This document shows, in pieces, positions 23,782 to 31,880 of a DNA stretch of 41,557 bases. Under the pieces are notes generated by a model. It ran no database searches. It was given only the letters and a program-made list of their open reading frames with translations, and was not told where the DNA came from. This DNA is from Kluyvera cryocrescens NBRC 102467 (GTDB lineage: Bacteria; Pseudomonadota; Gammaproteobacteria; Enterobacterales; Enterobacteriaceae), in contig NZ_BCTM01000034.1 in assembly GCF_001571285.1 (NCBI RefSeq), positions 1 to 41,557 of the forward strand, read 5' to 3'. Each line of letters starts with the position of its first letter. Positions within the stretch are counted from its first letter, which is position 1. The position numbers and the translations under genes were made by a program.

Positions 23782-26139
23782 ATGTACAAATCCATTCAAT
23801 CAGAGGCGTGGTGCAAGAAAAGCCTACTGGTAACCTCTTTGCTCGCAGCGATTTATCAGACTTCCGCGGGCGCGGCTGACACACAGGACAAAACGGCCGC
23901 CGTTGACAGCGCAGAACAAATGACCGTCACGGCACCGGCGCCGGTACTGAAACCGGGCAGCCAGCACGCCGTCAGCGCGCAGGAACTACAGGACAAGGGA
24001 GCCAACGATTTTGGTTCCATCATGCGTTATGAACCGCTGATCGGCGCAACCGGTGCCAGCGGTGGATCCGGCAATGGTAAGAGCGGCTTTGACCGCGGTG
24101 GCTACACCGGTTACAACATCCGCGGGCTGGAAAGTAACCGCGTTGGCATCGATGTTGACGGTATTGCCCAACCGAATGCCACCGGACGTAGCTACGTTAG
24201 CCGCGCCGGGCTGAATTCCTTCGGCATTGGCCGCGACTACATCGACCCGTATATGTATGGCAGCGTCGATATTCAGTCCGGGGCGACCGATACCGAAACC
24301 GCCAACACCTCTATCGGTGGTAATGTCTCCTTCCAGCCTAAATCGGCTGATGACTATCTACATCCGGGTAAAACCACCGCCTTTAGCTATCGCAGCGGCT
24401 ATGACTCTGCCGATCGCAGCTGGCATAACGGCCTGACGGCGGCGGGTGGCGATGAAACGCTGCGCGGTATTTTTGTCTACAGCCGCCGTGACGGCCAGGA
24501 AACCACCACCAACAGTGCCAACGTTGATGCTTACCCTGCCAACTGGCACTCCGACGCGTTTATGACTTCCGGCATTTGGCAGCCAAACGATCAGCATAAG
24601 CTGACCAGTACCTTCGACTACTACCATAAAACCAACCATACGCACTACGATGTCTGGGACAACGCCGGCGACAGCACCATTGGTAACGCACAGCAGACCA
24701 GCCAGACGCGTCGTTGGGGATTGAGTCTGAAGGATGACTGGACGCCGATGAATGACTTCATCGACAGCATGTCGACCAAGGTTTACTACCAGCATACTGA
24801 AGCGCACGACCGCACCTACATGCCGGACAGCACCAGCGGTAAGATGGAAACGGTGTACTCCAACTACGATACCGACACCTGGGGCATGCAAACCGCGCTG
24901 GCAAAAAGCGTGGGTCGCCACGATCTGAGCGCCGGTTTTAATGCCAGCACCACCAAAACTCAGCGCCCATTCAGCCAGTCGCCGATCCCAAGCGTTTACA
25001 GCGAAATCATGCAGCCGGAAGCGGATAGCCGGGATTACACGATCGCGGGCTTCCTGCAAGATCAGATCAACTTCGATCTCGATGGGCACAACTTTGCGGT
25101 GATCCCTGGCGTTCGCGTCGTCCATCAGTCAACCAAGCCGGAAAATCTCTCCAGCCTGACAACCAACAGCACCGTGCTGACCGAATCCTCAGTGTCGACA
25201 CTGTACGGTAAAAACTCAGACACCCAGGCGCTGCCGTCACTGACTTTCCAGTACGACCTCACGCCGCGCATGATGACCTATCTGCAATACAAACGCGGGG
25301 CTGAATTCCCGAACACCAGCCAGCTGTACGGTTCATGGAACCTCGGTTCAAGCTATGCGGGACGCGGCCAGTACGCTCTTATCGGCAATACCGATCTGAA
25401 AACTGAGACCAGCGATAACTTCGAGTGGGGTATGAAGGGCGAGGTCACGGAAGGGATCACCATGCGTACCGCGCTGTTCTACAACAGCTATAAAAACTTT
25501 ATCGCCTACACCCGCTACACCCGGGCGAACAACCCAAGTCAGTTCACCAACGTACCGTCCAACATCTATACCATTTATCAGGCAGAAAACCGCGATAAAG
25601 CCTATATCTACGGCGGTGAGATCAGCGCGAAGTTCAACTTCGGCACCTGGTTTGAACAGGTGGACGGTCTGAGCGCCACGCTTGCCTACGGTTACAGTGA
25701 AGGCCAGTCGAAGTCCAGCTACTACGGTGATAAATACGTTGATCTTGATAGCGTTGCGCCAATGAAAGCCATCGTTGGCGTGGCGTGGGATGATCCAGCT
25801 AAACGCTACGGTACTGCGCTGACCGCGACCTTCGTTAAAGGCAAGCGCGCAACCACCACGAACCGTGAAAGCTACACCAACACCGGCAGTGCGCTGACGG
25901 ATTCCACCAGCGAATACATGCGCGTACCGGGCTACGGTATGCTCGACTGGACAGCCTACTGGCGCGTGACCAAAAACGTTCGCCTCAACGGTGGCGTGTA
26001 TAACCTGACTGACCGTAAGTACTGGGACTACCTGAGCAGCCGCAACATTGAAACGTCTACTAATCAGGACGCCAATGATAAATCGCTGGCGGTGATGCCA
26101 GGCCGTACCTGGCAGTTGGGCGTCAACGTCGATTTCTGA
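23782..26139 (+). CDS. hmuR: TonB-dependent heme/hemoglobin receptor HmuR
   Basis: Outer-membrane receptor that takes up heme with energy from TonB-ExbBD. About 785 residues: a signal peptide (KKSLLVTSLLAAIYQTSAGAA), a TonB-box-like EQMTVTAPAP, a plug domain (GANDFGSIMRYEPLIG ... GYNIRGLESNRVGIDVDGI) and a 22-strand barrel ending in Phe (VNVDF). The usual heme-receptor FRAP and NPNL motifs are replaced by AEFP and GNTDL, so ligand contacts may differ from Yersinia HemR. ATG 23782 has GAAGG at 10 bases; ATG 23773 has it only 1 base away. It is the first gene of hmuRSTUV, with a Fur box upstream. Confidence 0.9.
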   Translation: MYKSIQSEAWCKKSLLVTSLLAAIYQTSAGAADTQDKTAAVDSAEQMTVTAPAPVLKPGSQHAVSAQELQDKGANDFGSIMRYEPLIGATGASGGSGNGKSGFDRGGYTGYNIRGLESNRVGIDVDGIAQPNATGRSYVSRAGLNSFGIGRDYIDPYMYGSVDIQSGATDTETANTSIGGNVSFQPKSADDYLHPGKTTAFSYRSGYDSADRSWHNGLTAAGGDETLRGIFVYSRRDGQETTTNSANVDAYPANWHSDAFMTSGIWQPNDQHKLTSTFDYYHKTNHTHYDVWDNAGDSTIGNAQQTSQTRRWGLSLKDDWTPMNDFIDSMSTKVYYQHTEAHDRTYMPDSTSGKMETVYSNYDTDTWGMQTALAKSVGRHDLSAGFNASTTKTQRPFSQSPIPSVYSEIMQPEADSRDYTIAGFLQDQINFDLDGHNFAVIPGVRVVHQSTKPENLSSLTTNSTVLTESSVSTLYGKNSDTQALPSLTFQYDLTPRMMTYLQYKRGAEFPNTSQLYGSWNLGSSYAGRGQYALIGNTDLKTETSDNFEWGMKGEVTEGITMRTALFYNSYKNFIAYTRYTRANNPSQFTNVPSNIYTIYQAENRDKAYIYGGEISAKFNFGTWFEQVDGLSATLAYGYSEGQSKSSYYGDKYVDLDSVAPMKAIVGVAWDDPAKRYGTALTATFVKGKRATTTNRESYTNTGSALTDSTSEYMRVPGYGMLDWTAYWRVTKNVRLNGGVYNLTDRKYWDYLSSRNIETSTNQDANDKSLAVMPGRTWQLGVNVDF

Positions 26140-26161
26140 TAACAACATAACCAAAACCTGC

Positions 26162-26180
26162 CCCCGGCCATTGGCCGGGG
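26162..26180 (+). promoter_or_regulatory. GC-rich intercistronic hairpin, hmuR-hmuS
   Basis: CCCCGGCC and GGCCGGGG form an 8-bp stem (plus an A-T pair) with a very small loop, 23 bases after hmuR and 21 before hmuS. There is no T-run. A likely role is to protect the hmuR message or to cut down read-through, giving more receptor than transporter. Confidence 0.6.
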
Positions 26181-26200
26181 AAATAATAAGGAAGAGAGCT

Positions 26201-27244
26201 ATGCAAAATGCACCAACCGAACTGTGGCAGCGCTATCAGACCATCAAGACAAGCGGCGCCGCCAAATACGCCCGCGATATCGCGACGGAAATGGGGATTA
26301 GCGAGGCCGAATTGACCTCCGCACGCGTGGGCCACGATGCCCAACGTCTGCAGGGTGAAATCCGCGACATTTTAGGCGCGCTGGAAAGCGTCGGCGAAAC
26401 AAAATGCATCTGCCGCAACGAATATGCGGTGCATGAGCAGGTTGGCGCATTTACCAATCAGCAGCTGAGCGGCCATGCCGGGCTGGTGCTGAACCCGCGG
26501 GCGCTCGATTTACGTCTGTTCCTGCATCAGTGGGCCAGCGTTTTCTACGTCAAAGAAGCCACGACTCACGGTGAACGTCAGAGCATTCAGTTCTTTGACC
26601 ATCATGGCGATGCCCTGCTGAAAGTCTATGCCACCGACAATACCGATATGGCCGCATGGGGCGAGGTTCTGGCACGTTTTCTCAGCACAGAAAACGCGCC
26701 GCTGGCACTGAAAGCGAAAGAAGCCGTCGCTTCTACCGCTCAGGCCAATGCGCAGACCGTCGATCAAGAGTGGCGCGCCATGACCGATGTGCACCAGTTC
26801 TTCATGCTGATGAAGCGCCATAATCTGACGCGCCAGCAGACCTTCGAGCTGGTGGGCGACGACCTCGCGTGCAAGGTGTCAAACGACGCGCTGGCGCAGG
26901 TACTGAACGCCGCCCATCAGGAAGGCAACGAAATTATGGTCTTCGTTGGCAACACCGGCTGCGTACAGATCTTCACCGGCAACATTGAAAAAGTGGTGCC
27001 AATGAAAGGCTGGCTGAATATCTTCAACCCGAACTTCACTCTCCATTTGATGGAAGAGCACATCGCGGAAACCTGGGTCACGCGTAAGCCGACCGTTGAT
27101 GGCCACGTCACCAGCCTGGAGCTGTTCGCGAAAGACGGCACCCAGATTGCACAACTGTTTGGCCAACGCACCGAGGGTCAACCGGAGCAGACCCAGTGGC
27201 GCGCCCAGGTTGACGCTCTGACGCCAGAAGGACAGCCTGCATGA
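26201..27244 (+). CDS. hmuS: heme-degrading/heme-trafficking factor HmuS
   Basis: Cytoplasmic HemS/ChuS-type protein that binds imported heme and releases iron. It has 347 residues in two similar halves (about 1-170 and 180-347), as in the family. The expected heme His is about residue 198 in MTDVHQFF, and the Arg about residue 100 in NPRALDLRLF. The ATG at 26201 follows AAGGAAGAG; the track from 26171 merely extends through the hairpin. It overlaps hmuT by 4 bases (ATGA). Confidence 0.94.
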   Translation: MQNAPTELWQRYQTIKTSGAAKYARDIATEMGISEAELTSARVGHDAQRLQGEIRDILGALESVGETKCICRNEYAVHEQVGAFTNQQLSGHAGLVLNPRALDLRLFLHQWASVFYVKEATTHGERQSIQFFDHHGDALLKVYATDNTDMAAWGEVLARFLSTENAPLALKAKEAVASTAQANAQTVDQEWRAMTDVHQFFMLMKRHNLTRQQTFELVGDDLACKVSNDALAQVLNAAHQEGNEIMVFVGNTGCVQIFTGNIEKVVPMKGWLNIFNPNFTLHLMEEHIAETWVTRKPTVDGHVTSLELFAKDGTQIAQLFGQRTEGQPEQTQWRAQVDALTPEGQPA

Positions 27245-28062
27245 GACGCCTGCTTGCCCTGATTGCTGCGCTTCCTCTGATGGCGTTTGCCTCCGCGCAG
27301 GAAAGAATCATTACCCTCGGCGGCGACGTCACCGAGATTGTCTACGCACTTGGGGCAAAATCGGCGCTGGTCGCTCGCGACAGCACCAGCCAGTGGCCGC
27401 CTGAAGCGGCCGCTCTGCCAGACGTCGGTTATTTGCGCCAACTCAACACGGAAGGCATCCTCTCCCTGCGCCCCACGCTGGTGCTCGCCAGCAGCCAGGC
27501 ACAGCCTTCGCTGGTACTGCAAAAAATCCAGGACAGCAAGGTGAAGGTGGTCAACGTGCCGGGTGGCTATGACGCTGCGGCGATGGACAGCAAAGTAAGC
27601 GTAATTGCCGATGCGCTTGGCAAGCAGGCGCAGGGCGACAGCCTTCGCCAGACGCTGCATGCCGAGATGGCGAAAATTCCCGCCCAGCCGCTGAATAAGC
27701 GGGTGCTGTTTATCCTCAGCCACGGTGGCTCCGGCGCACTGGTTGCCGGCCAGCAAACCGCGGCGGACGCTGCTATCAAACTGGCCGGGCTGCAAAACGC
27801 CATGCAGGGCTTTGACCACTATCGCACGATGTCGCAGGAAGGGGTCATTGCCAGCCTGCCGGATCTGGTGGTGATCTCCGCCGAGGGGTTGAAAGGCATG
27901 GGCGGCGAAGCTTCGTTATGGAAGCTGCCGGGTCTGGCACAGACGCCTGCCGGTCGTCACCAGCAGGTGCTGGTGGTCGATGATATGGCCCTGCTCGGCT
28001 TCGGCCCGCGTACGCCGCAGGCGCTGTTGCAGCTACGACAAAAAGCGGAGCAGCTACCCTGA
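27241..28062 (+). CDS. hmuT: periplasmic heme-binding protein HmuT
   Basis: Substrate-binding protein of the heme ABC importer (TroA/BtuF-like, cluster A-2 type). It has 273 residues with a signal peptide (MRRLLALIAALPLMAFASA). The start of the mature protein, QERIITLGGDVTEIVYALG, is typical. A Tyr in LPDVGYLRQLN is the probable heme ligand, and a His in FILSHGGSG may be nearby. It receives heme from HmuR and hands it to HmuUV. It overlaps hmuS by 4 bases and hmuU by 1 base. Confidence 0.94.
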   Translation: MRRLLALIAALPLMAFASAQERIITLGGDVTEIVYALGAKSALVARDSTSQWPPEAAALPDVGYLRQLNTEGILSLRPTLVLASSQAQPSLVLQKIQDSKVKVVNVPGGYDAAAMDSKVSVIADALGKQAQGDSLRQTLHAEMAKIPAQPLNKRVLFILSHGGSGALVAGQQTAADAAIKLAGLQNAMQGFDHYRTMSQEGVIASLPDLVVISAEGLKGMGGEASLWKLPGLAQTPAGRHQQVLVVDDMALLGFGPRTPQALLQLRQKAEQLP

Positions 28063-29057
28063 TGTTCGCTACCGTCTCCCGCCAACTGTGGCTGATGGCC
28101 ATTGTGCTGCTCGGCTTGACGCTCTTTGCCACCACGCTCGGCGCAATGCGCCTGCCGCTCGCCAATTTGTGGGGCTCAGGCGATGAAGTGCTGCGCCATA
28201 TCTGGCTCACCATTCGCCTGCCGCGCGTTTTGCTGGCGCTGCTGGTGGGTAGCGCGCTGGCGCTTTCCGGCTGCGTGATGCAGGGGCTGTTCCGTAATCC
28301 ACTCGCCGATCCCGGCCTGTTGGGGATCAGCAGCGGCGCGGCGCTGGCCGTCGCTTTTTGGCTGGTGTTACCAATAAGCGTTCCAGCCATTGTCGCGCTG
28401 TATGCACCAATGCTGGCGGCATTTATTGGTAGCCTGGCGGTGATGGTGGTCATTTTTGTACTCAGCAAGTCGGGGGACAGTTCGCTCTCCCGCCTGCTGC
28501 TGGTGGGTATTGCAATTAACGCCCTGTGCGGCGCGCTGGTGGGCATGCTGTCGTGGATAAGCAACGACACGCAGCTTCGTCAGCTCTCGCTATGGGGCAT
28601 GGGCAGCCTGGGGCAGGCCGAGTGGTCAACGCTCATCGTTGCCGCCACGCTGATGATCCCCGCGTCTCTGGTGGTGTGGTGGCTGGCCTCGCGCCTCAAC
28701 CTGCTGCAATTAGGCGATGAAGAGGCCCATTATCTCGGCGTTAACGTGCGTCTGATGCAGCGGATTTTGCTGCTGTGCAGCGCCGTATTGGTCGCGGCGG
28801 CGGTCGCTATCAGCGGAGTGATTGGTTTTATCGGCCTGGTTGTTCCACACCTGATGCGCATGTGGCTGGGGCCGGACCACCGTGGATTGGTCCCGGGTTC
28901 ACTGCTGGCGGGGGCGATTTTGTTGCTCATCGCTGACACCCTCGCCCGCACCGTTGCCGCTCCCGCGGAAATGCCGGTGGGTCTCTTAACCAGCGTGCTC
29001 GGCGCGCCGTGGTTCCTGTGGCTCATTTTCCGCCAACAGAGGTCGACTCATGGATAA
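28062..29057 (+). CDS. hmuU: heme ABC transporter permease HmuU
   Basis: Inner-membrane permease of the FecCD/BtuC family, 331 residues with about ten membrane segments. Family patterns include LPRVLLALLVGSALALSGCVMQ, FRNPLADPGLLGISSGAALA (the conserved NPLA-P-LG), and LGVNVRLMQRILLL with the cytoplasmic loop that contacts the ATPase. GLVVPHLMRMWLGPDHR is also typical. It functions as a dimer with two HmuV subunits. It overlaps hmuV by 8 bases. Confidence 0.95.
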   Translation: MFATVSRQLWLMAIVLLGLTLFATTLGAMRLPLANLWGSGDEVLRHIWLTIRLPRVLLALLVGSALALSGCVMQGLFRNPLADPGLLGISSGAALAVAFWLVLPISVPAIVALYAPMLAAFIGSLAVMVVIFVLSKSGDSSLSRLLLVGIAINALCGALVGMLSWISNDTQLRQLSLWGMGSLGQAEWSTLIVAATLMIPASLVVWWLASRLNLLQLGDEEAHYLGVNVRLMQRILLLCSAVLVAAAVAISGVIGFIGLVVPHLMRMWLGPDHRGLVPGSLLAGAILLLIADTLARTVAAPAEMPVGLLTSVLGAPWFLWLIFRQQRSTHG

Positions 29058-29829
29058 TCATTACACGGCGCGTTCGCTATCGCTGCGCCTTGGGAAACGC
29101 CGGGTCATTGATGACGTTTCTGTCCAGCTACGATGCGGCGAAGTCACGGCGCTCATTGGCCCCAACGGGGCGGGGAAATCAACTCTGCTCCGCCTGCTGA
29201 CCGGCTTTTTATCGCCTGACCGTGGCGAACGGAGCATTGAAGGCCAACCGCTCGATACGTGGTCAGCCAACGCCCTCTCCCGCCGCCGTGCGGTCATGCT
29301 GCAGCGTACGCAGCTTACCGCCAACTGGCCGGTGGAAACGGTGATCGCCATGGGGCGCGCTCCGTGGGGGAACGAGGTGGATAGCGCGTTAATTCAACGG
29401 GTGATGGCCGAAACCGGCTGTAGCCACCTGGCGGGACGCCTTTACCCTGCCCTTTCCGGCGGAGAGCAGCAGCGCGTGCAGCTGGCGCGCAGCCTGGCGC
29501 AGCTGTGGCATGCGGATGGCCCGCAGGGCTGGCTGTTTCTGGATGAACCGACCTCGGCGCTGGATCTATTCTACCAACAGCACCTGCTGCGCCTGTTGAA
29601 AAAACTGAGCCGCCGCGGTGAGTTACACGTGTGCATTGTGCTGCACGACCTTAACCTCGCCGCGCTGTGGGCCGATACCATCCTGTTGCTGCACCAGGGT
29701 ACGCTGGTCGCCGAAGGTAGCCCGCAGGAGGTTATCCAACAGTCGGTGATTCAACGCTGGTACGGCGCGGATATTAGTATGGGCTTACATCCTGAAATTG
29801 CAGTACCTCAGGTTTATCTTACCCCCTAA
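29050..29829 (+). CDS. hmuV: heme ABC transporter ATP-binding protein HmuV
   Basis: ATPase that powers heme import, 259 residues. All ABC motifs are present: Walker A GPNGAGKSTLL, Q-loop region in VMLQRTQL, signature ALSGGEQQRVQLARSL, Walker B GWLFLDEPTSALDL, and the H-loop in IVLHDLNLAA. The start lies inside the end of hmuU, so translation is coupled. It is the last gene of hmuRSTUV and is followed at once by a strong hairpin. Confidence 0.96.
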   Translation: MDNHYTARSLSLRLGKRRVIDDVSVQLRCGEVTALIGPNGAGKSTLLRLLTGFLSPDRGERSIEGQPLDTWSANALSRRRAVMLQRTQLTANWPVETVIAMGRAPWGNEVDSALIQRVMAETGCSHLAGRLYPALSGGEQQRVQLARSLAQLWHADGPQGWLFLDEPTSALDLFYQQHLLRLLKKLSRRGELHVCIVLHDLNLAALWADTILLLHQGTLVAEGSPQEVIQQSVIQRWYGADISMGLHPEIAVPQVYLTP

Positions 29830-29863
29830 TTGTCTGGGCGTGATACGCCGCCCAGACAATTAG
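29826..29863 (+). terminator. terminator hairpin after hmuV
   Basis: CTAATTGTCTGGGCG and its exact inverse pair over 15 bp with an 8-base loop, overlapping the hmuV stop. A T-rich stretch starts about 12 bases later (ATTATTGTTTTATTTA). It should separate hmu from the tna operon. Confidence 0.8.
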
Positions 29864-29938
29864 TACCGACCGTCATTATTGTTTTATTTATTAAGTGCAG
29901 GCGAAACAATAATCTATAAATGCGTAGAAATAAGCATT

Positions 29939-29954
29939 CGTGACCAATTTCACA
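29939..29954 (+). promoter_or_regulatory. CRP site of the tna operon
   Basis: CGTGA-CCAATT-TCACA matches the CRP core TGTGA-N6-TCACA with one mismatch. Its centre (29946.5) lies about 60 bases before the predicted start, the class I geometry known for E. coli tna, which is CRP-activated and glucose-repressed. Confidence 0.78.
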
Positions 29955-29971
29955 AATGAATACATAGCTAA

Positions 29972-29999
29972 TAGACAAATAAAATAATTCTAATAATGT
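29972..29999 (+). promoter_or_regulatory. predicted sigma70 promoter of the tna operon
   Basis: -35 TAGACA (29972-29977) and -10 TAATGT (29994-29999) with 16 bases between; start near 30006. The -10 is weak, as suits a CRP-dependent promoter. The leader peptide ATG follows 22 bases later. Confidence 0.55.
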
Positions 30000-30027
30000 A
30001 GGGTGTGTCTAATGGAGAACGTACATT

Positions 30028-30105
30028 ATGAACAGCCTAAATAAAACGTATAAGATTTCAAAATGGTTTAACATTGACAATGTTATTGTCAATCACCGTC
30101 CTTAA
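30028..30105 (+). CDS. tnaC: tryptophanase leader (arrest) peptide TnaC
   Basis: A 25-residue leader peptide that in E. coli stalls the ribosome at its stop codon when free tryptophan is high, masking the Rho entry site so that transcription reaches tnaA. GGAGA (30014-30018) precedes ATG 30028. The decisive part is present: SKWFNIDN then HRP-stop. Trp13, Asp17 and Pro25 keep exactly the spacing of E. coli Trp12, Asp16 and Pro24. The N-terminal third differs from E. coli; two positions near the end also differ (Val for Lys18, Asn for Asp21), and the stop is TAA rather than TGA. tnaA starts 245 bases later (about 220 in E. coli). Confidence 0.93.
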   Translation: MNSLNKTYKISKWFNIDNVIVNHRP

Positions 30106-30350
30106 GTCCTCAAACGCCTCCGCATTAATATCACAGCAAGCAGATTAATTTTCTGTTTGTGATATCCCATACGAATTTTGTGACTCTGAGTTCGCTACGG
30201 CTTTCGGCTTAAGCGTGTTTTCAACACGTCTGAGTTAAATATCGCCGTGGTCACCAGACGTCAGGAATAAGCATTCGTATTGCGCAAGATTATGGTTTTC
30301 ATTACCGATGAATGCCGCGGACGAGTGCGTCTAAATTTAAGGATTACACC
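30106..30350 (+). promoter_or_regulatory. tna leader: Rho-dependent attenuation region
   Basis: The 245 bases between tnaC and tnaA hold no gene. The first 40 (CCTTAAGTCCTCAAACGCC and onward) are C-rich and G-poor, suiting a rut site overlapping the tnaC stop. Two possible pause hairpins follow: ATATCACA/TGTGATAT (30128-30165, inner CAGA/TCTG) and CGTGTT-TTC-AACACG (30214-30228). The tnaA ribosome site is AAGGA at 30339-30343. No TyrR box (TGTAAA-N6-TTTACA) is seen. Confidence 0.6.
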
Positions 30351-31766
30351 ATGAACAATTTTAAACATCTGCCAGAACCTTTCCGTATTCGCGTTATTGA
30401 ACCGGTTAAACGCACCACTCGCGAGCACCGTGATAATGCTATTTTCGAAGCCGGGATGAACCCATTCCTGCTGGACAGTGAAGATGTTTTTATTGACCTG
30501 CTGACCGACTCAGGCACCGGTGCCGTCACGCAAAATATGCAGGCGGCAATGCTGCGCGGGGATGAAGCCTATAGCGGCAGCCGCAGCTATTACGCACTGT
30601 GCGATGCGGTAAAAGATATTTTCGGTTATCAATATACGATCCCTACCCACCAAGGACGCGGCGCCGAGCAAATTTATATTCCGGTGTTAATTAAGAAACG
30701 CGAGCAGGAAAAGGGCCTCGACCGCAGCAAAATGGTGGCCTTCTCCAACTATTTCTTTGATACCACCCAAGGCCACAGCCAAATCAACGGTTGTACCGTG
30801 CGGAACGTTTATATTAAAGAAGCCTTTGATACTTCTGCGCGTAATGATTTTAAAGGTGATTTCGATCTCCAGGGGCTGGAAAATGGCATCGAAGAGGTCG
30901 GGCCAAAGAACGTCCCTTATATTGTGGCAACCATTACCTGTAACTCTGCAGGTGGCCAACCGGTTTCTCTGGCTAACCTGAAAGCGATGTATGAAATCGC
31001 CAGGAAATACGATATTCCGGTGGTGATGGACTCCGCGCGCTTCGCTGAAAACGCCTATTTTATTCAGCAACGAGAGCCGGGGTATCAGGATTGGACGATT
31101 GAGCAAATCACCCGCGAAACTTACAAATACGCCGATATGCTGGCCATGTCAGCGAAGAAAGACGCCATGGTGCCGATGGGTGGTCTGCTGTGCATTAAGG
31201 ACGATGGCTTCTTTGATGTTTACACCGAGTGCCGCACCATTTGCGTGGTACAGGAAGGCTTCCCAACTTACGGTGGCCTGGAAGGCGGCGCCATGGAGCG
31301 TCTCGCCGTGGGTCTGTACGATGGCATGGGTCAGGACTGGTTGTCGTATCGCATCACGCAGATCCAATATCTGGTCGATGGACTGGAAGCCATTGGCGTA
31401 ACCTGCCAGCAGGCGGGTGGGCACGCGGCGTTTGTTGATGCAGGCAAACTGCTGCCGCACATTCCAGCCGATCAGTTCCCGGCGCAGGCGCTGGCCTGCG
31501 AGCTGTATAAAGTCGCTGGGATCCGCGCCGTGGAAATTGGCTCCTTCCTGCTGGGCCGTGACCCGAAAACCGGTAAACAGTTGCCGTGTCCGGCCGAGCT
31601 GCTACGTTTAACTATTCCACGCGCTACCTATACCCAAACGCATATGGACTTTATTATCGAAGCGTTTGAACACGTTAAAGAGAACGCTGCGAACATTAAA
31701 GGCCTGACCTTTACCTATGAGCCAAAAGTGTTGCGTCACTTTACGGCGAAATTAAAAGAAATTTAA
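30351..31766 (+). CDS. tnaA: tryptophanase TnaA
   Basis: Pyridoxal-phosphate enzyme that splits L-tryptophan into indole, pyruvate and ammonia, so the organism should be indole-positive. It has 471 residues, as in E. coli, and is nearly colinear with it ([40 protein letters not shown]). The PLP Lys is residue 270 in [13 protein letters not shown]. It is not tyrosine phenol-lyase: the length, N-terminus and the tnaC and tnaB neighbours all fit tryptophanase. ATG 30351 follows AAGGA; an upstream in-frame ATG at 30312 is not favoured. Confidence 0.97.
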   Translation: MNNFKHLPEPFRIRVIEPVKRTTREHRDNAIFEAGMNPFLLDSEDVFIDLLTDSGTGAVTQNMQAAMLRGDEAYSGSRSYYALCDAVKDIFGYQYTIPTHQGRGAEQIYIPVLIKKREQEKGLDRSKMVAFSNYFFDTTQGHSQINGCTVRNVYIKEAFDTSARNDFKGDFDLQGLENGIEEVGPKNVPYIVATITCNSAGGQPVSLANLKAMYEIARKYDIPVVMDSARFAENAYFIQQREPGYQDWTIEQITRETYKYADMLAMSAKKDAMVPMGGLLCIKDDGFFDVYTECRTICVVQEGFPTYGGLEGGAMERLAVGLYDGMGQDWLSYRITQIQYLVDGLEAIGVTCQQAGGHAAFVDAGKLLPHIPADQFPAQALACELYKVAGIRAVEIGSFLLGRDPKTGKQLPCPAELLRLTIPRATYTQTHMDFIIEAFEHVKENAANIKGLTFTYEPKVLRHFTAKLKEI

Positions 31767-31780
31767 CCCTCAACTATTCC

Positions 31781-31807
31781 AATGGCTATATCTCTGATAT
31801 AGCCATT
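31781..31807 (+). terminator. intercistronic hairpin tnaA-tnaB
   Basis: AATGGCTATATC-TCT-GATATAGCCATT is a perfect 12-bp stem followed by TTTGGATT. It lies 14 bases after tnaA. It is likely a partial terminator or RNA stabiliser that keeps permease expression below that of tryptophanase. Confidence 0.65.
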
Positions 31808-31880
31808 TTGGATTCTGGCACCTGGCACTATTTTATTCCTGATACAACATCAACTTAACCGTTATTATTAAGGGAAGGCC

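Noticed and set aside
30128-30165. CRP site in the tna leader (ATATCACA ... TGTGATAT)
   Set aside because: The half-sites are in the wrong order (TCACA before TGTGA) and too far apart for CRP; an RNA hairpin is the simpler reading.
29830-30350. TyrR boxes upstream of tnaA
   Set aside because: No TGTAAA or TTTACA half-site was found; the region is explained by CRP and TnaC-type control.
30351-31766. Tyrosine phenol-lyase instead of tryptophanase
   Set aside because: The families are homologous, but the N-terminus, the 471-residue length, the near colinearity with TnaA and the presence of tnaC and tnaB all fit tryptophanase.
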